From Adiantum capillus-veneris (taxonomy: Eukaryota; Streptophyta; Polypodiopsida; Polypodiales; Pteridaceae), in NCBI GenBank assembly GCA_014529385.2, contig CM043955.1, positions 141,762,640 to 141,826,639 on the forward strand: a stretch of DNA of 64,000 nucleotides. The letters run 5' to 3'. Under the pieces are notes generated by a model. It saw only the letters and a list, made by a program, of their open reading frames with translations. It ran no database searches and had not been told where the DNA came from. Shown here piece after piece: positions 19,592 through 30,871 of the stretch. The first letter of the stretch is position 1; each line of letters begins with the position of its first letter. A program made the translations under genes and the position numbers.

Positions 19592-20539
19592 AGCCTTGCC
19601 CCCAACCTTCAACAAGGGTTGACAACTGTATCCAACATGGTTTCACCCTATGGCCATCAAAACCCTATGCCACCTTGCCTGACAACACCTCCTATGCAAG
19701 ATATGCACAACAACTTTGCGTCTCCCAGCTTTTATCATGCTAATGCTCCTTCAGTTCCTCAAAGCTTCTATACATCAGCATCCAACCCCATGCAGCAAGG
19801 GCCGAGACCACCTCGCCCCTCCAATAGGCCAATTTTGTGCTACAGGTGCGGGGAATATGGTCATTATCAGAGCAATGTCCATTGCCAAAAGGGTCCCCTC
19901 CTTGCCGACACTGCCCTGAAGCTAAGGATCACTATAGTAAGGACTGCCCAAACAACGCTCATCCACATTTGCAAGCACAAGCCAGAACCAGCAGGAGTTT
20001 ACATTCCCAGAGATTAACCTAACCATAGTAAGCACCATTCCACAGGCCCCGTCTTCCACTCTTGTAGTTGCCTCTCAAAATGGGTGGAAACAGGTGGAAA
20101 AGCCTGTTGGTGTGCTCACACGGGCACAGAGAGCTACTCTTGGTCTCAGCCTCCCTGACGGTCCAACTTTTTCATCTCCTGTCACACAAATGAGTCAAAC
20201 TCCCCTAGTAGCTGACAAACCAGTAGGTAGTGCCAAGAGCCAACCTACCTCTCTTCTCTCAGATATTGATGGTGCCTTCATGGAAGCAGTAGAGGACTTG
20301 CAGAAGCTTAAGATACCAGAGCAAGCATTGATCAAAAGAGAGAAGCCTACGACAAAGACTATCTTGAAAAACACCTTTCAGCAAGTGTCATTGTGCGACA
20401 TGCTTCGACTTGATGCAAACTTTCAAAGTGACACGCTTTCCGTCATTCAATCTCTGTATCTGGGTGTAGGGTCTAGTGGCGGGCACCTACCAGTGCAGCC
20501 CTTAAGAGTCCTACATGATTTCATTTCCCGCTACTCCGC
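19592..20539 (+). pseudogene. Element C gag-to-protease region with a third CCHC knuckle
   Basis: After a TAG at 19589 the same element continues in shifting frames. At 19837-19930 ILCYRCGEYGHYQSNVHC is a further zinc knuckle. At 20094-20546 MEKPVGVLTRAQRATLGLSL and DGAFMEAVEDLQKLKIPEQA form an acidic, non-catalytic linker typical before protease. Multiple stops are present. Confidence 0.65.
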
Positions 20540-20890
20540 TCACTGATTACGGGAGTCCTCGTCTCACCGCATCTATTCTAGGGTGCGACTTCTCCGGTGT
20601 CATAGTGGGTGGTGGGTCGGGTATCAACTTGATGCCCGAATTCAGTATGCTGGCATTGGGTCTCTAGCCTACCCGGCCCGCTCCCTTTACAGTGACTTTG
20701 ACAGACCAGAGAAGTGTCTTCTCTGTGGGAATAGTGGACAAAGTTCCTCTACAGGTACATGACTTCACATTCAACTTAGATTTTGTTATCGTTTGCCTCC
20801 CTCAGATAGAGGGTTGATTTCCATTACTCATCGGAAGACCACGGCTCCAACACACGAAGGCATTACATGATTGGGGAACTGATTCAATGT
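20540..20890 (+). pseudogene. Element C aspartic protease, catalytic Asp apparently lost
   Basis: The readable protein is ILGCDFSGVIVGGGSGINLM, TVTLTDQRSVFSVGIVDKVP and FPLLIGRPRLQHTKALHDWG, the Athila/Tat-type protease arrangement. The active-site triad is normally DGGS/DSGS; here codons read GGGS (about 20605-20620), consistent with Asp to Gly. In-frame stops occur near 20668 and 20813. Confidence 0.6.
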
Positions 20891-22548
20891 GGATACGTAG
20901 CCCGGGCTATCCAATGAAACCTATTCGCCTTGAAGGGGGAATGGATCCGGTGGTGAATCATAGTTCTCTATCAATGGAGTCAACTCCCCAACTGAACCAG
21001 CCTACTCCACCGGATGGACCAGAAGAAGACCTGCTGGAGTGGTTGGAGGCTACCCACTGTATGCCTTGCTATATGGTCTCCATTCAAGCCTTGCTAGAGG
21101 ATGCACCATCTTCCAGTTTTGCTACAATGGCCGAGTCCAGCGCACCTACTCCATTGCTCCGAGAGGTGGATAGCTCAATTGACCCCTCAGTAGAAGCCTT
21201 TGGACTTGGTGAGCCTATGAAAGACCATAGAAGGGGTAAGAAATCTCCTTTACAAGAGTTCACCCATGCCACACCCTTAGCCTCACCTGTGTCTGATACC
21301 CTGCCCAGTCCAAGCTATCCTATATACCAAATAAACTTCCCTTCAACGAGCTTCCACTGGAATGGTTACAAGAAGAGTATGCCGATTTCAATATCAATCA
21401 GATGCCAGCTCATGATGTTCGGAAGCTCACAGAGGTGGCAAGGTCTTCTCTTCCTGATGCATCTTGGTCAACTACACCGCCTGACCCAATCAGAGAAGTC
21501 AACCTAGGCACCCCTAACAACCATCAACCCGTCCTATTAGCCGCTTGGTTATGGGATCACCCCGCGATACTCGACCAGGTAATCTTTTTCGTGCACTCTT
21601 TCAAGGATGTGTTTGCCTGGTCTTACCACGATTTGGAAGGGATCCCAACAAAGTTAGGAGTCCACACAGTCCCTCTGGTTGAGGGGCCTAAGCGGGTCAA
21701 GAGGACGGGCTTACAAGCTCAACCCCAAGTATGCAGAGTAGTCAAAGTCGAGTTAGAAAAAATGCAAGAAGCAGGTATTATTGTGCCAGTGAAGCACTCA
21801 AAATGGTTGTCCCCCATGGTTATCGCTCCCAAGAAGCAATCCAACAAAATTCGAGTTTGCGTCGACTATCGGGCTCTGAATAAGGTGACAATCCCAGATG
21901 GATTTCTGACCCCTTAAGATGTCGCTGGGCATGTACAGTTTCATGGACGGGCTCAACGGCTACAATCAGTTAGGAATACATCTTGACGACCAGAGAAAGA
22001 AAGCTTTTGTCACTCCATGGGGAATTTTTATCTACAAAAGGATGTCCTTTGGATTGAAAAACACTCCTCCTTCATTCAATCGTATTGTCTACATCATATT
22101 TCGTCCCCTGCTCAACAACAATCTCAGAATCTTCATGGATGATTTTTCCATCTTCTCTGGTGCCCAATGTTCCTCCCCGGTGGAAAACTTGGAGCACCTG
22201 GCTCAATTCGCTGCAGTCTTCTCGAAGTGTCGCGAGGCGCGCCTTAAGCTCAATCCAAACAAGTGCCACTTTTTGGTGACTCAAGGTACGCTTTTAGGTC
22301 ATGTCGTGTCTTCTGAAGGTTTAGCACCTGACCCTGAGAAAATACTGACCATTTTAAGATTGCCCCCTCCACTTAATCCCAAAGGTGTTCAAAGATTTGT
22401 AGGCCATACATGCTATCATCGGAGGTTCATTCGCATGTATGCAGAGGTTGTGCAACCGTTGACTCGCCTGACTAGTGCTGCTGTACCCTTTCAGTGGTCC
22501 ACAACTGAATCCCAAGCTTTTGCCTATCTCAAAAAGGCGCCCAACTGA
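20887..22548 (+). pseudogene. Element C reverse transcriptase
   Basis: The linker at 20887-21507 leads into 21402-21917, with SKWLSPMVIAPKKQSNKIRV and CVDYRALNKVTIPDGF. A TAA at 21915 then interrupts. The next frame, 21919-22548, has FMDGLNGYNQLGIHLDDQRK, FGLKNTPPSFNRIVY and the catalytic FMDDFSIFSG. FMDDF, rather than the FLDDI of chromovirus A, points to the non-chromodomain (Athila/Tat) branch. Only a few lesions are present. Confidence 0.88.
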
Positions 22549-23398
22549 GGCACCTATTTTAGTTGCTCCTGATTGGTCCACTCCTTTTCATGTCCATACT
22601 GATGCTAGTCAATTTGCGGTTGGCGCGTTCTTGACTCAGCCTAGCAAGGAGTTCGACCTAGACCGCCGAGTCCACTATGCCAGTCGCCTGCTCACAAAGG
22701 CTGAGCGCAACTACAACACCACAGAAAGGAAAGGTTTGGCTATGGTGTATTCTTTACAAAAGTCTCGTCATTACTTGTTAGGAGTTCACTTCACTATCAT
22801 CACGGATCATCATGCGTTGCGCTATCTTCCGAATAAACCCCAAGTTGCAGGAAGAGTCTGGAGGTGGCTACTAATATTCCAGGAATTTGATTTCAACATA
22901 GTTCTCCGTCCAGGCAAGTGGCACGTCATGGCCGACCACCTCTCTCGCATACACACAGGTGAGCCAGATACTTGGGTTGATGATGACTTTCTGGATATTC
23001 ATCTCTTTAAGGTCGACACGACCCCGGAATGGTATGGAGATGTGTTACATCTGCTCTCTACTGGCCTATATCCTGAGAATGCTTCTCCTTTGCGAAAAAG
23101 AAGACTCTTGCTGAAGTCTAGACCCTTCCCTTTGAAGGGCGGGCAGTTCTACAAATCTCGGCTAGATGGTGTGCTGCACAGGTGCGTCTCCCCTCATGAA
23201 GTAGACCACATTCTGGAAGATGCACACAGTGGTCCTACATGTGGCCATTACCCTGGTCACATCACGGCGCAAAAAATCTTACAGACAGGCTTATGGTGGC
23301 CCTATCTATTCAGAGATGCTATTGCTCATGTCAAGATTTGTGATGTCTGTCAACGATGTGTACCCAAGCCTAGCAAACAATCCAATCGCCCTCTGTAG
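22541..23398 (+). pseudogene. Element C RNase H and integrase zinc finger
   Basis: After a frameshift near 22545 the frame gives PFHVHTDASQFAVGAFLTQP (RNase H first Asp), ERKGLAMVYSLQKSRHYLLG, TIITDHHALRYL and GKWHVMADHLSR (RNase H). HRCVSPHEVDHILEDAHSGP, HITAQKIL and CDVCQRC then form the integrase zinc domain. A TAG ends the open frame at 23396. Confidence 0.88.
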
Positions 23399-24263
23399 GT
23401 ATCTATGGCGTGGTTGCCCTTTGAGCGATGGGGCTTGGGCTTTGTTGGTCCAATTGCTCAACCAATCGTAAGTATCTCTTGGTAACGACGGATTATGCAA
23501 CAAAGTGGACCGAGGTAGTGGCTACCATCGACTGAACAGCAGCCACGGTCACAAATTTTTTGTATGAAAATATTTTTTGCAAGTTTGGGTGCCCTCTGGA
23601 AAACACCAGTGATCGAGGTAGTCATTTCGTCAACGACCTGATCTCCACACTCCTCACGAACTACAAGATTTTTCATCGTAAATCTTGCTCTTACTATCCC
23701 AGAGAAAATGGGCAAGCCGAGAGCACTAACAAAGTGCGAATTGCACTTCTCAAGAAAGCTTGTCACGTGCATCCAACTTCTTGGGCTCAAGATATCCTCG
23801 GCAAAGTCTGGGCTTATCGCACCTCCTTCAAAGCAACCACTAACCACACCCCATTCAAGCTAGCTTTCGGTCTAGAAGCACTTGCACCATACGAGTTCAA
23901 CTCAGGCTCAGCAAGAGTGGGAAGCGTTCGCGTCGCAGCAGGTATTGCTTCGGCAAACCTCTCGTCTCTCGAAGTTAGAAGAAAGCAGGATATTAGCTTC
24001 ACATGCTTTGCAAGCTGAGCAACTTGGTCGCAAAGCGTGGCATGATCACCATCTCTCTCAGAAAGCCGAAAATAACACAAGGAACACTGGTGCTACTCTA
24101 TCAAGCTAAATATCTGAATAAAGCTAAGAAGTTGGTCCGAGCCTGGCAAGGGCCATTCATGGTACAAGAGATTTTGCCACAGGGGGTTGTCTAGTTAGTC
24201 ACTCTGGAAGGTGTTCCCTTGCCGCTGGTAAATGGATCCAGAATCAAGTGTTATCACTCGCCC
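23399..24263 (+). pseudogene. Element C integrase core and C-terminus
   Basis: LLVTTDYATKWTEVV (first Asp, about 23470), TSDRGSHFVNDLI (second Asp, about 23608) and GQAESTNKVRIALLKK (Glu, about 23712) complete the D,D(35)E triad. KVWAYRTSFKATTNHTPFKL is the conserved core end. The tail ends VNGSRIKCYHSP, similar to the NGxRLKxYH end of Athila/Tat pol. There is no chromodomain. A frameshift near 24000 and a stop at 24192 break it. Confidence 0.85.
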
Positions 24264-24980
24264 TGACTCTTTAGAAATCTGCTGATGTTATTCCTCCCAC
24301 CATCAACCGTATGATTGTCCCCTCCTCAGCTCTCTCTGGCTTTGCATTTTTCCCTCTTCTCGAGTCTTTCTCACGTCAGTTCTCATCTCAATTGTAATTA
24401 GTGTTATCTGTAAAATTCTCCTACTTTTACTGCGTGCATCCATTTTGCTCTCATCTCATTAATATAATTGGGTTTTTGGAGTCACACTATGATCCAAATT
24501 GTTCTTTTTAAATATTTGAGTTCACTCATAGATTGGATTGTCATCCTCTTGTTTCTGTCTTTGTGTCTCTCTATGTATCTCTATCTCTGTGTCTCTACTG
24601 CTCTATCTATACTGCCTCTCTCTGTCCTTGTGGATTTGTTCAACGTCCGAGGTTCAACTCTCGTCGGATAGATCTTTGATTTTTCATAGTATTGTTCCTA
24701 GGACGATAAAACCTACTCTGCTGCATCTCCCTCCCCCTCTCTCTCTTATGGTGCGCTCTCTCACACACATACACATCTCTTTCTTTGTCTTTCTTGTGCG
24801 ATCTCTTTTGTAACACTCTTTCAACATGCTTCCCTCCTGATGCCCTCCTCCTCTCATTGATTCCTCTTCCCCTCTCTCTCTCTCACACACACACGCAAGT
24901 TTGCTCTAACTGCTCTGATTGTCCACATCCTAGTTGAAAAAAGAAGCAGGTACAATTTTCTCATTCTGAAAGCACAATAC

Positions 24981-24983
<3 letters not shown>
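24264..24983 (+). other. Region 3' of element C, no gene recognised
   Basis: AT/CT-rich sequence. A second LTR matching 17780-18085 was sought and not found. ORFs here are low-complexity pyrimidine runs. Confidence 0.5.

Positions 24984-25074
<91 letters not shown>
24984..25074 (+). repeat. (CT)n then (GT)n microsatellite
   Basis: About 82 bp of uninterrupted CT is followed by GTGTGTGTG. On the minus strand it is a pure purine tract. Confidence 0.97.
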
Positions 25075-25099
25075 CGCAGAGGCACCCAAGCAAATGCCT

Positions 25100-25330
25100 A
25101 CACTTCGCTCCCCTCACCAGCCCTCATCCCCTACCCACCCCTAACCAGCCTTCACCCCCCTATCTACCCCTCGCCCCTACGCACACTTCGCCCCCTCACC
25201 AGCCCTCGCCCCCCTATCTAGACCTCGCTCCCTACCCACCCCTTGCCCCCCTATCTACCCCTCGCCCCCCTCACCAGCCCTCGCCCCTAGTCTCTAAAAC
25301 TCACCCCCCCTCACCAGCCCCCGCCCTCTT
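25100..25330 (+). repeat. C-rich minisatellite
   Basis: Irregular repeats of about 20-35 bp are built from CCTCACCAGCCCTCGCCCC and CCCCTATCTACCCCTCGCCC. It is nearly free of G on the + strand apart from the CG steps. Confidence 0.8.
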
Positions 25331-25420
25331 CTGCACCGTCGGCGGCACTTGAGTGCGCACTCCTCCTCAACCTCCTGACCGTCTGCACCACCTTCTACAA
25401 TCAGACTTCTCTATCCATTA

Positions 25421-25924
25421 TTGTGTCCCCAATCTCCCGCTTCGCTTGCTGCACCTCAACATCGCGGCCCTCGACTTCTCTCACCTCCATTTGTCTCTGC
25501 ATTCAGGGCAAGCTCCCCAAGCTCACCTTCAACACCTGCTCTGCCCAGCATCTCGACATCAGAATTGCTCGCCTCATCGTTGGGCCAAACGGCAATTGCA
25601 GCTCGGTATAAGTTGTGTGAGAGCCCTCGCTGGAGTGCCGGCTGGTCTATCATCGTCACGCTCAGTTGCATAGTGTGTATAGATAGTTGTCAATCAGGCA
25701 GCTATGGCAGGAGGCAAAAACTGTTGCCGAGGAAAAGGCCTGAACTACACAGGCAGGCTAATTATGAAACTGAAGCAGAATCAGACCCTAGTAGCCATGG
25801 GGTCACGGATATGACGTCCAGTGCTCCATCTGACGAAAGTTACAAGGCCTCGACATTGGATACAGATTCTAGCTCAGGCTTGGACAGTAGTAGCAGCCCA
25901 GATAGTGGTAGCTCAAGTGCATAG
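25421..25924 (+). CDS. Unrecognised ORF with Ser/Asp-rich C-terminus
   Basis: A 167-codon frame whose C-terminal third is TLDTDSSSGLDSSSSPDSGS-type low-complexity acidic sequence. The N-terminal half overlaps the end of the C-rich region and shows no known domain. It ends with TAG 27 bp before the next frame. It could be a remnant of a gag or of a captured host gene; translation is not shown. Confidence 0.25.
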   Translation: MCPQSPASLAAPQHRGPRLLSPPFVSAFRASSPSSPSTPALPSISTSELLASSLGQTAIAARYKLCESPRWSAGWSIIVTLSCIVCIDSCQSGSYGRRQKLLPRKRPELHRQANYETEAESDPSSHGVTDMTSSAPSDESYKASTLDTDSSSGLDSSSSPDSGSSSA

Positions 25925-25953
25925 TAGAAGGATCCAAAAGGGAAAAGAAAGTA

Positions 25954-26337
25954 ATGAGTCATGTGAACAGTCATGAAATTGCTAGGCTTGACAAAACAAA
26001 ACACAAAACAAAATTATCCCTCAATTTTCACATGCAGCAGTCCAAGCCATCTCTTACAGATGTTCTCTCACATGACCAATTGGACAGCTTGAGTGTAAAA
26101 TCGCTAGCTGAAGTTGTCCTTCCTGATGACATACCTGTCGACATGATTCATGAAATGTTGAAAATTTTTCCCAAAGTCAGAGGACATACTTTGACAGTGG
26201 CGCGTCTAGGACATGCAATGGGGATGACCAACTTTTCCTCCTTGCAGCCGAGTACTAGGTCATATTCAAAGCTCTCCAAAGCTGATATCATACAGGCATG
26301 CAAGGCATTGTTCGAACCCGATCATCCGAATTTGTAG
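25954..26337 (+). CDS. Unrecognised 127-residue ORF
   Basis: The ATG at 25954 leads to a non-repetitive protein with balanced composition: HDQLDSLSVKSLAEVVLPDD, IPVDMIHEMLKIFPKVRG, HTLTVARLGHAMGM, YSKLSKADIIQACKALF. It looks like real protein (amphipathic helices, few rare runs) but matches nothing I recognise. It lies between element C and LTR-like element D on the same strand, so it may be a third ORF of one of them or a captured gene piece. It ends TAG at 26335. Confidence 0.35.
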   Translation: MSHVNSHEIARLDKTKHKTKLSLNFHMQQSKPSLTDVLSHDQLDSLSVKSLAEVVLPDDIPVDMIHEMLKIFPKVRGHTLTVARLGHAMGMTNFSSLQPSTRSYSKLSKADIIQACKALFEPDHPNL

Positions 26338-26389
26338 CATCACAAAGCTCTCTTAGCAATATTCAGATATTATTTTTTAGTGAGAGATG

Positions 26390-26834
26390 CTCAAGGTGTC
26401 ACAAACTGCTGACATGTCAAAGCCCTGAAGAATGGAGCCAATTTCTAGATGCCGGTCGAGGGGCCTAAACCCTAAGAAGAACAAGTAACAGAAGAAGACG
26501 TCCTACCAACTTATGGGGACACCGTCCGATAGGGCCCCAGTGACATAAAGGAAGTAAAATAAAGCAGGACCCACACACACACTCACGCAAAACTGATGAT
26601 GTGGCAATTGTACGAACGCTCCACGTTTTGCGCTAACTGTTGACGTGACAGTTATACGGAATTCCGCAAAACGCGCTGACAGCTTTTTGGCATTGCTTTC
26701 GGACCAGAAGCTTTTGAGTTTTGAAGGCTTTTCACTGTAACTGCTTTTGAGGCCAAGGGCCTTTAAATATGAGGTTAGGGCTCATTCTCTGGCATGCTTC
26801 CCGGAGAAGGTGCAGAGTTTGGAGTACCGGCTTG
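26390..26834 (+). other. Candidate U3 of element D
   Basis: This stretch precedes the repeated R/U5-like segment. It contains imperfect repeats of a TGTTGACGTGACAGTTAxACG / GCGCTGACAGC type and a TATA-like TTTAAATATGAGG at 26763. No start boundary could be fixed. Confidence 0.35.
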
Positions 26835-27010
26835 TACTGTGTTGATGCAATATAAAGAAATACCAAAAGGGGCGCCAAGGTTTGGGGCCAATACTCTCTG
26901 GGGTGGAATTCCGCCGCTCCGTGTCACGTGTGCTCTCTCTCTTTTAGTTCAGTTGCTATTGAAGTGCTAAAAGTATGTTTAGTCTGTTCTTTTCTATTAG
27001 CACGTGGTGC
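26835..27010 (+). repeat. Element D R/U5-like repeat, copy 1
   Basis: Contains CTTGTACTGTGTTGATGCAA, GGGGCGCCAAGGTTTGGGGC and CTCCGTGTCACGTGTG. It is aligned with 28445-28645 and more distantly with 35518-35640. Confidence 0.6.
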
Positions 27011-27235
27011 CCATCTTGTGATAGTGGTTTTAGAGCATCAGACGTGTGCTTTTTTGAAAGCATACCGGTCCCACAAAAGAGCAGATAGAGCAAACTAGAG
27101 ACGTCTGGAATTTATATCCTCGTGTCCCGACCTCGGACTTATTAGCCACTCCCACCCTTACTTCATCGCACATCGGGTGCGCTCCCATCTTCATCACTCT
27201 GTCTTATAGGGCATAAGCCATAAAGAACCCAAGAC

Positions 27236-28480
27236 ATGGATTCAACAGAATATTTGCAGTTTCTGCTCAACGAGCTTCAAGACATTCTTTTGCGGCATCC
27301 TCAACAGAATCTTCCGAAGTTTTCAACAATTTTTGAATTACGTGTTACCCCCTCTGATGCCTCAGGTGGTACCTCCTCCTCCGGTATCAGAAAGTACGAG
27401 AGCTTCCAACTGGCAACCTTCCCAGCCGTCTGTTCCGGTCGGGGGAGTCTCCAGGAATATGGTACAGCCATCTCACACCGATCCAGAGCAACCGCCGTTG
27501 CCCCCACCACCACCACCGCCACCAAGCTACAATGGTTGGAGCCCATATGGATACCCTTATTATCCATACTCAGGGATATCCGCCTAACCAACCCAAAGAT
27601 TTCAAGGATGGCGGCACGACAATCAGATTTTTCACTTTTTCCGGGGTGAAAGATCAGAAGAAAGCATTACAATCCCCACAGCAATTCGACAACATCTATG
27701 CTTTGGGCAACTATACAAAAGAATCTAAGATTTCTCGAGTAGCAGGATTTCTTAAAGATAATGCTCTACAATGGTGGAGTTCAATCGCGACACAAGCGCA
27801 TGCTCCAAGGACGTGGCAAGCTTTCAAGAACAGTTTTTGCACGCTGTTACATGACTTCTATGTTTGAAGTCCGGATTTTGGCAGAGTGGGGCAACTTGAA
27901 AATGCTTGCCACCGAAACCATGGACGACTATAACCAAAGGTTTCTTGACGTGTACCTTCTGGTGTCGTTCTTTAAGTTCATTTCCTTGGAGGACCAGTGC
28001 GAGCGCTACACCATTGGACTACCATCACCATTGCAGGAATATTGTCTCTCCAAGCAAGTCTCTACCATGCAAGAGCTTATGGACCATGCCGCGGTCAGCT
28101 ACAAATTGATGAAGGGAAAGCTAGAGTTTACCACAGAAGAACCTCCGGCCACTAACCACAACTCTCGCCAACAAAGAATAAATTCTCGAGAGTCTCCTGA
28201 AAGTCAACCACAAAGGTCTCGTTTGACACCTCAACAACGAGACACCTTACTACAAGAAGGCCAATGTCTTGGATGCTTTCAAACATGTCATAACTTTTTT
28301 GGTTGTCCCCAACGCATTGACAGGCCTGCGGAGCCGACGACAGTCGACAGAAACCCAGGACCATCTCCAACCAAACGAGCTAAACCAGCCGTTGGATTAG
28401 TACTTGACATCTATGGCATACGCCTTGAAAGTACAAATGAATTGTTTCGAGCATGTGTTGTCGGTGCTGTACTGAGTTGA
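27236..28480 (+). pseudogene. Element D gag-like protein, three overlapping frames
   Basis: Frames at 27236-27649, 27532-27867 and 27761-28480 together give a retrotransposon gag. They include a Pro-rich N-terminus, FLKDNALQWWSSIATQAHAP, WGNLKMLATETMDDYNQRFL, a conserved helical core and a knuckle-like CLGCFQTCHNFFGC. The knuckle spacing is C-x2-C-x3-H-x4-C, one residue short of the usual form. No protease or reverse transcriptase follows before the next LTR-like repeat. At least two frameshifts exist. This resembles gag-only LTR elements (TR-GAG type), but could be a deletion product. Confidence 0.7.
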
Positions 28481-28645
28481 AGCAATACAAAGAAAAACCG
28501 AAAGGGCGCCACAATTTGGGGCCAGTGCCCTCTTTGGGGTGAAAGTCCGCACTCCGTGTCTCGTGTGTAGTGTATCTCTTTCAATTGAGTTGTTTTGAAG
28601 CGTCTACTTTTTTTTTTAATCTGTTCTTTTCCGTTGGTATATGGT
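28445..28645 (+). repeat. Element D R/U5-like repeat, copy 2
   Basis: Matches copy 1 from GGTGCTGTACTGAGTTGAAG through AAAGGGCGCCACAATTTGGG and CTCCGTGTCTCGTGTG to CTGTTCTTTTCCGTTGGTAT. It overlaps the 3' end of the gag frame. Confidence 0.6.
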
Positions 28646-28662
28646 CCCTCCGTTACAACAAG

Positions 28663-28893
28663 GAGCTAGAAGAGCAGCTAGAAGTGGAAGCGACGGAAGA
28701 GATTCTCGTTTTAGAATAGGTCCTAGCACACAAGGAAAGGAAAGTGAAGAGTAAGCTAGTCTGCCGATATTTGGTCAAGTTCAGGAACTATCCGGCACTT
28801 GATGCAAAGTGCATGAAGGAGAACATAGGAGCTTCTCTTCGGTTACTAGAGCTGTACCTTGACGCTTTTGGTTTAGCACCGTCTATTCCTTAA
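28663..28893 (+). pseudogene. Chromodomain fragment of a Ty3/gypsy pol
   Basis: The frame ELEEQLEVEATEEILVLE, one TAG, then AHKERKVKSKLVCRYLVKFR and NYPALDAKCMKEN is the ...CRxYLVKFKNYPxxDAxWMxEN chromodomain of plant chromoviruses, with Trp replaced by Cys. The pol sequence that should precede it is missing; it directly follows an LTR-like repeat, so a large deletion joined them. Confidence 0.65.
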
Positions 28894-29205
28894 GTGCACG
28901 TTGAATCAATGGGTTGGATCCGGTGTGGTGTGTGCTGCACGAGAGGGAAGCCACGCCACTCGTTTGTCACATATTTTCTAGAATGGAATGAAGTCACTAG
29001 TTTCTCCATGAGATTTTAGGGGAGTATTCTGCGGAATGACTTTATGAAAAAGTGTACATTTAGATGGGAATTCAAAAATATACTTGTTACATGTGTTCTT
29101 TAATATGTGTATACTTTGAATATATGTCGAAAAGATGAAATGATTGCAACATTTTATCTGCTTCACTTGATGGGTGATGTGCATGTGAGTCACGAGATTT
29201 ATTTA
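28894..29205 (+). other. AT-rich spacer before LINE-2
   Basis: No coding or repeat signal was recognised. Confidence 0.5.
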
Positions 29206-29346
29206 TTTTTTTCCGAGAAAAAGATCCTTCTATTAGTTACTAAAATTGCCCATAGGGCTACAACCACCTCTTCAAGAGAGGGCTACAACAAACATGATGG
29301 AAGACTCTCCCAATGAAAAAACCAGCATATGTACAATGGGGCTAAA

Positions 29347-30871
29347 TCAAGAAATGGGGGGAGGGAAAAGCCACACAGGTGGTCGGTACTGCCATCGGAG
29401 TACACCCTGGACCATGGTGTAAAAAGGCCCAGGACGCCAGAGTCGAAGGAAGGCCTCTCTTCGCTCCCGCATGCGGTCGGAGCTGCCCTGTAGTCCCTCA
29501 AGCTGTCCTCTGAGAGTATGGATCAGCTCTAGCCAAAAATCGCGAACAGTCTCTGCTGGTGGCACAGGGCGAGCCTCAAAGATGCGGAAGCAACGGGCCC
29601 GCCAGATGAACCAGAGTGTCAGGCCACTGATGAGCTCCCAACACTCCTCTCTCTCTCTGCACCACTCCTGTGGAGTAAGCTCTGTAGCGGGATGGAGTGT
29701 AGGTCGCCCCTCCTGCATCACTATCATCCTATTGGTGGAAGATAGCTCAAATTGAAGTGCCGGGCCCGTGAGGGTGGAACAAGCCGTTGCTCCCCAAGTG
29801 TACTGTCGAGCATGGAGAGAGCAGGCATCAGCCGAAGAACTCGTAGCCACACCTGCTGGGCCGAGGGACAGTCCCAGAGACAGTGACGCTGACTCTCCAC
29901 AAGATGGTCACAAGCTGCACATGCGGCCGAGAGACCACTGTGCACTAGCCAGCTCCCAATTGCTGTAGCTCTGTGTGCGACCAGCCACTGAAACAAGGTG
30001 ACTCGCCTCGGCTATCTGGAGTCTCACAACCTCTCCCAGAAGGCTGCCAAGAACTCAGCTGTGAGACCCTCCTCCTGCCAATGAGGTGCTGCAGCGGGGC
30101 GGGCCTCTCTCTGTGCTGCTAGTATATGACATCCCAGTCGAACAGTGTATTGAAAGAACGGAACTCTTGGGTGGTCTGCAGAAGAGAAGGGGTCCCTCCA
30201 GAGCCACTCACCAGGATCCCACTGTACTCGTGCCAGTGGACAACACTCCCAAGCCCACAGCCTCCAGTGTCTAGCCTCTAGAGCTGCTGGGTCAGGATCT
30301 ATGACACAAGTCCTCCCACAGATGCCCACTACTCGGATTCTCTGAAAACAGCACTCTGCCACCTGCGAGGCCTCTACTGCAACTCGCTGTAGGCGTCCCC
30401 CATCTTGAAGCTCGAAGAAGAGGGATGGAACAGTCTCTGAGCAGGCCCTGACTGAGATGAGAACCTCCAGTCGTGTGAAGGCTCCCATCCACCTGGGTGC
30501 TACTGGGTTGAGAGGCGTGAGCCACTCAGCTGGAACTGCCTCTGAGATGTCCTGGCGCATGCTCTGCACCCCTCTCATGCCCTGTAGCTGGAAACCCTAC
30601 ACCTCCTCTGACAAGCTTGTGAACTCTAACCAGTCACCTAAAGAGCGCGTTGGACCCGCTGCCATGAACCCAAGGAAACATGAGGCCGACTACCAACCAA
30701 GTGGCCTCTCTGAGTGCTAACCATGGGGTTCCAGACAAGGGGCTGTCGTAGGCGCTCCTCCGTGCAAGTAGGCTGTCTCTGCTCCAAGCCTCGCCGCAAG
30801 AGCTCCCAAGAGCGAAGCAAACTCACAGCGAAGCGGTCCTCCAGTCTCCTGCTCAAACCAACTCTGCGCAT
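29347..30871 (-). pseudogene. LINE-2 ORF2 C-terminal region and zinc finger
   Basis: The open segment 30578-30024 (184 codons, ISEAVPAEWLTPLNP, CHILAAQREARPAAAPHW) is followed in another frame by CAACDHLVESQRHCLWDCPS at 29996-29850, a zf-RVT-type finger. The last frame, 29850-29347, ends with LTLWFIWRARCFRIFEARPV and VLRWQYRPPVWLF before the stop. It is less damaged than the LINE-1 copy. Confidence 0.75.

Noticed and set aside
24264-25080. 3' LTR of element C
   Set aside because: No segment matches the LTR end at 17780-18085, and no purine tract followed by TG was convincing.
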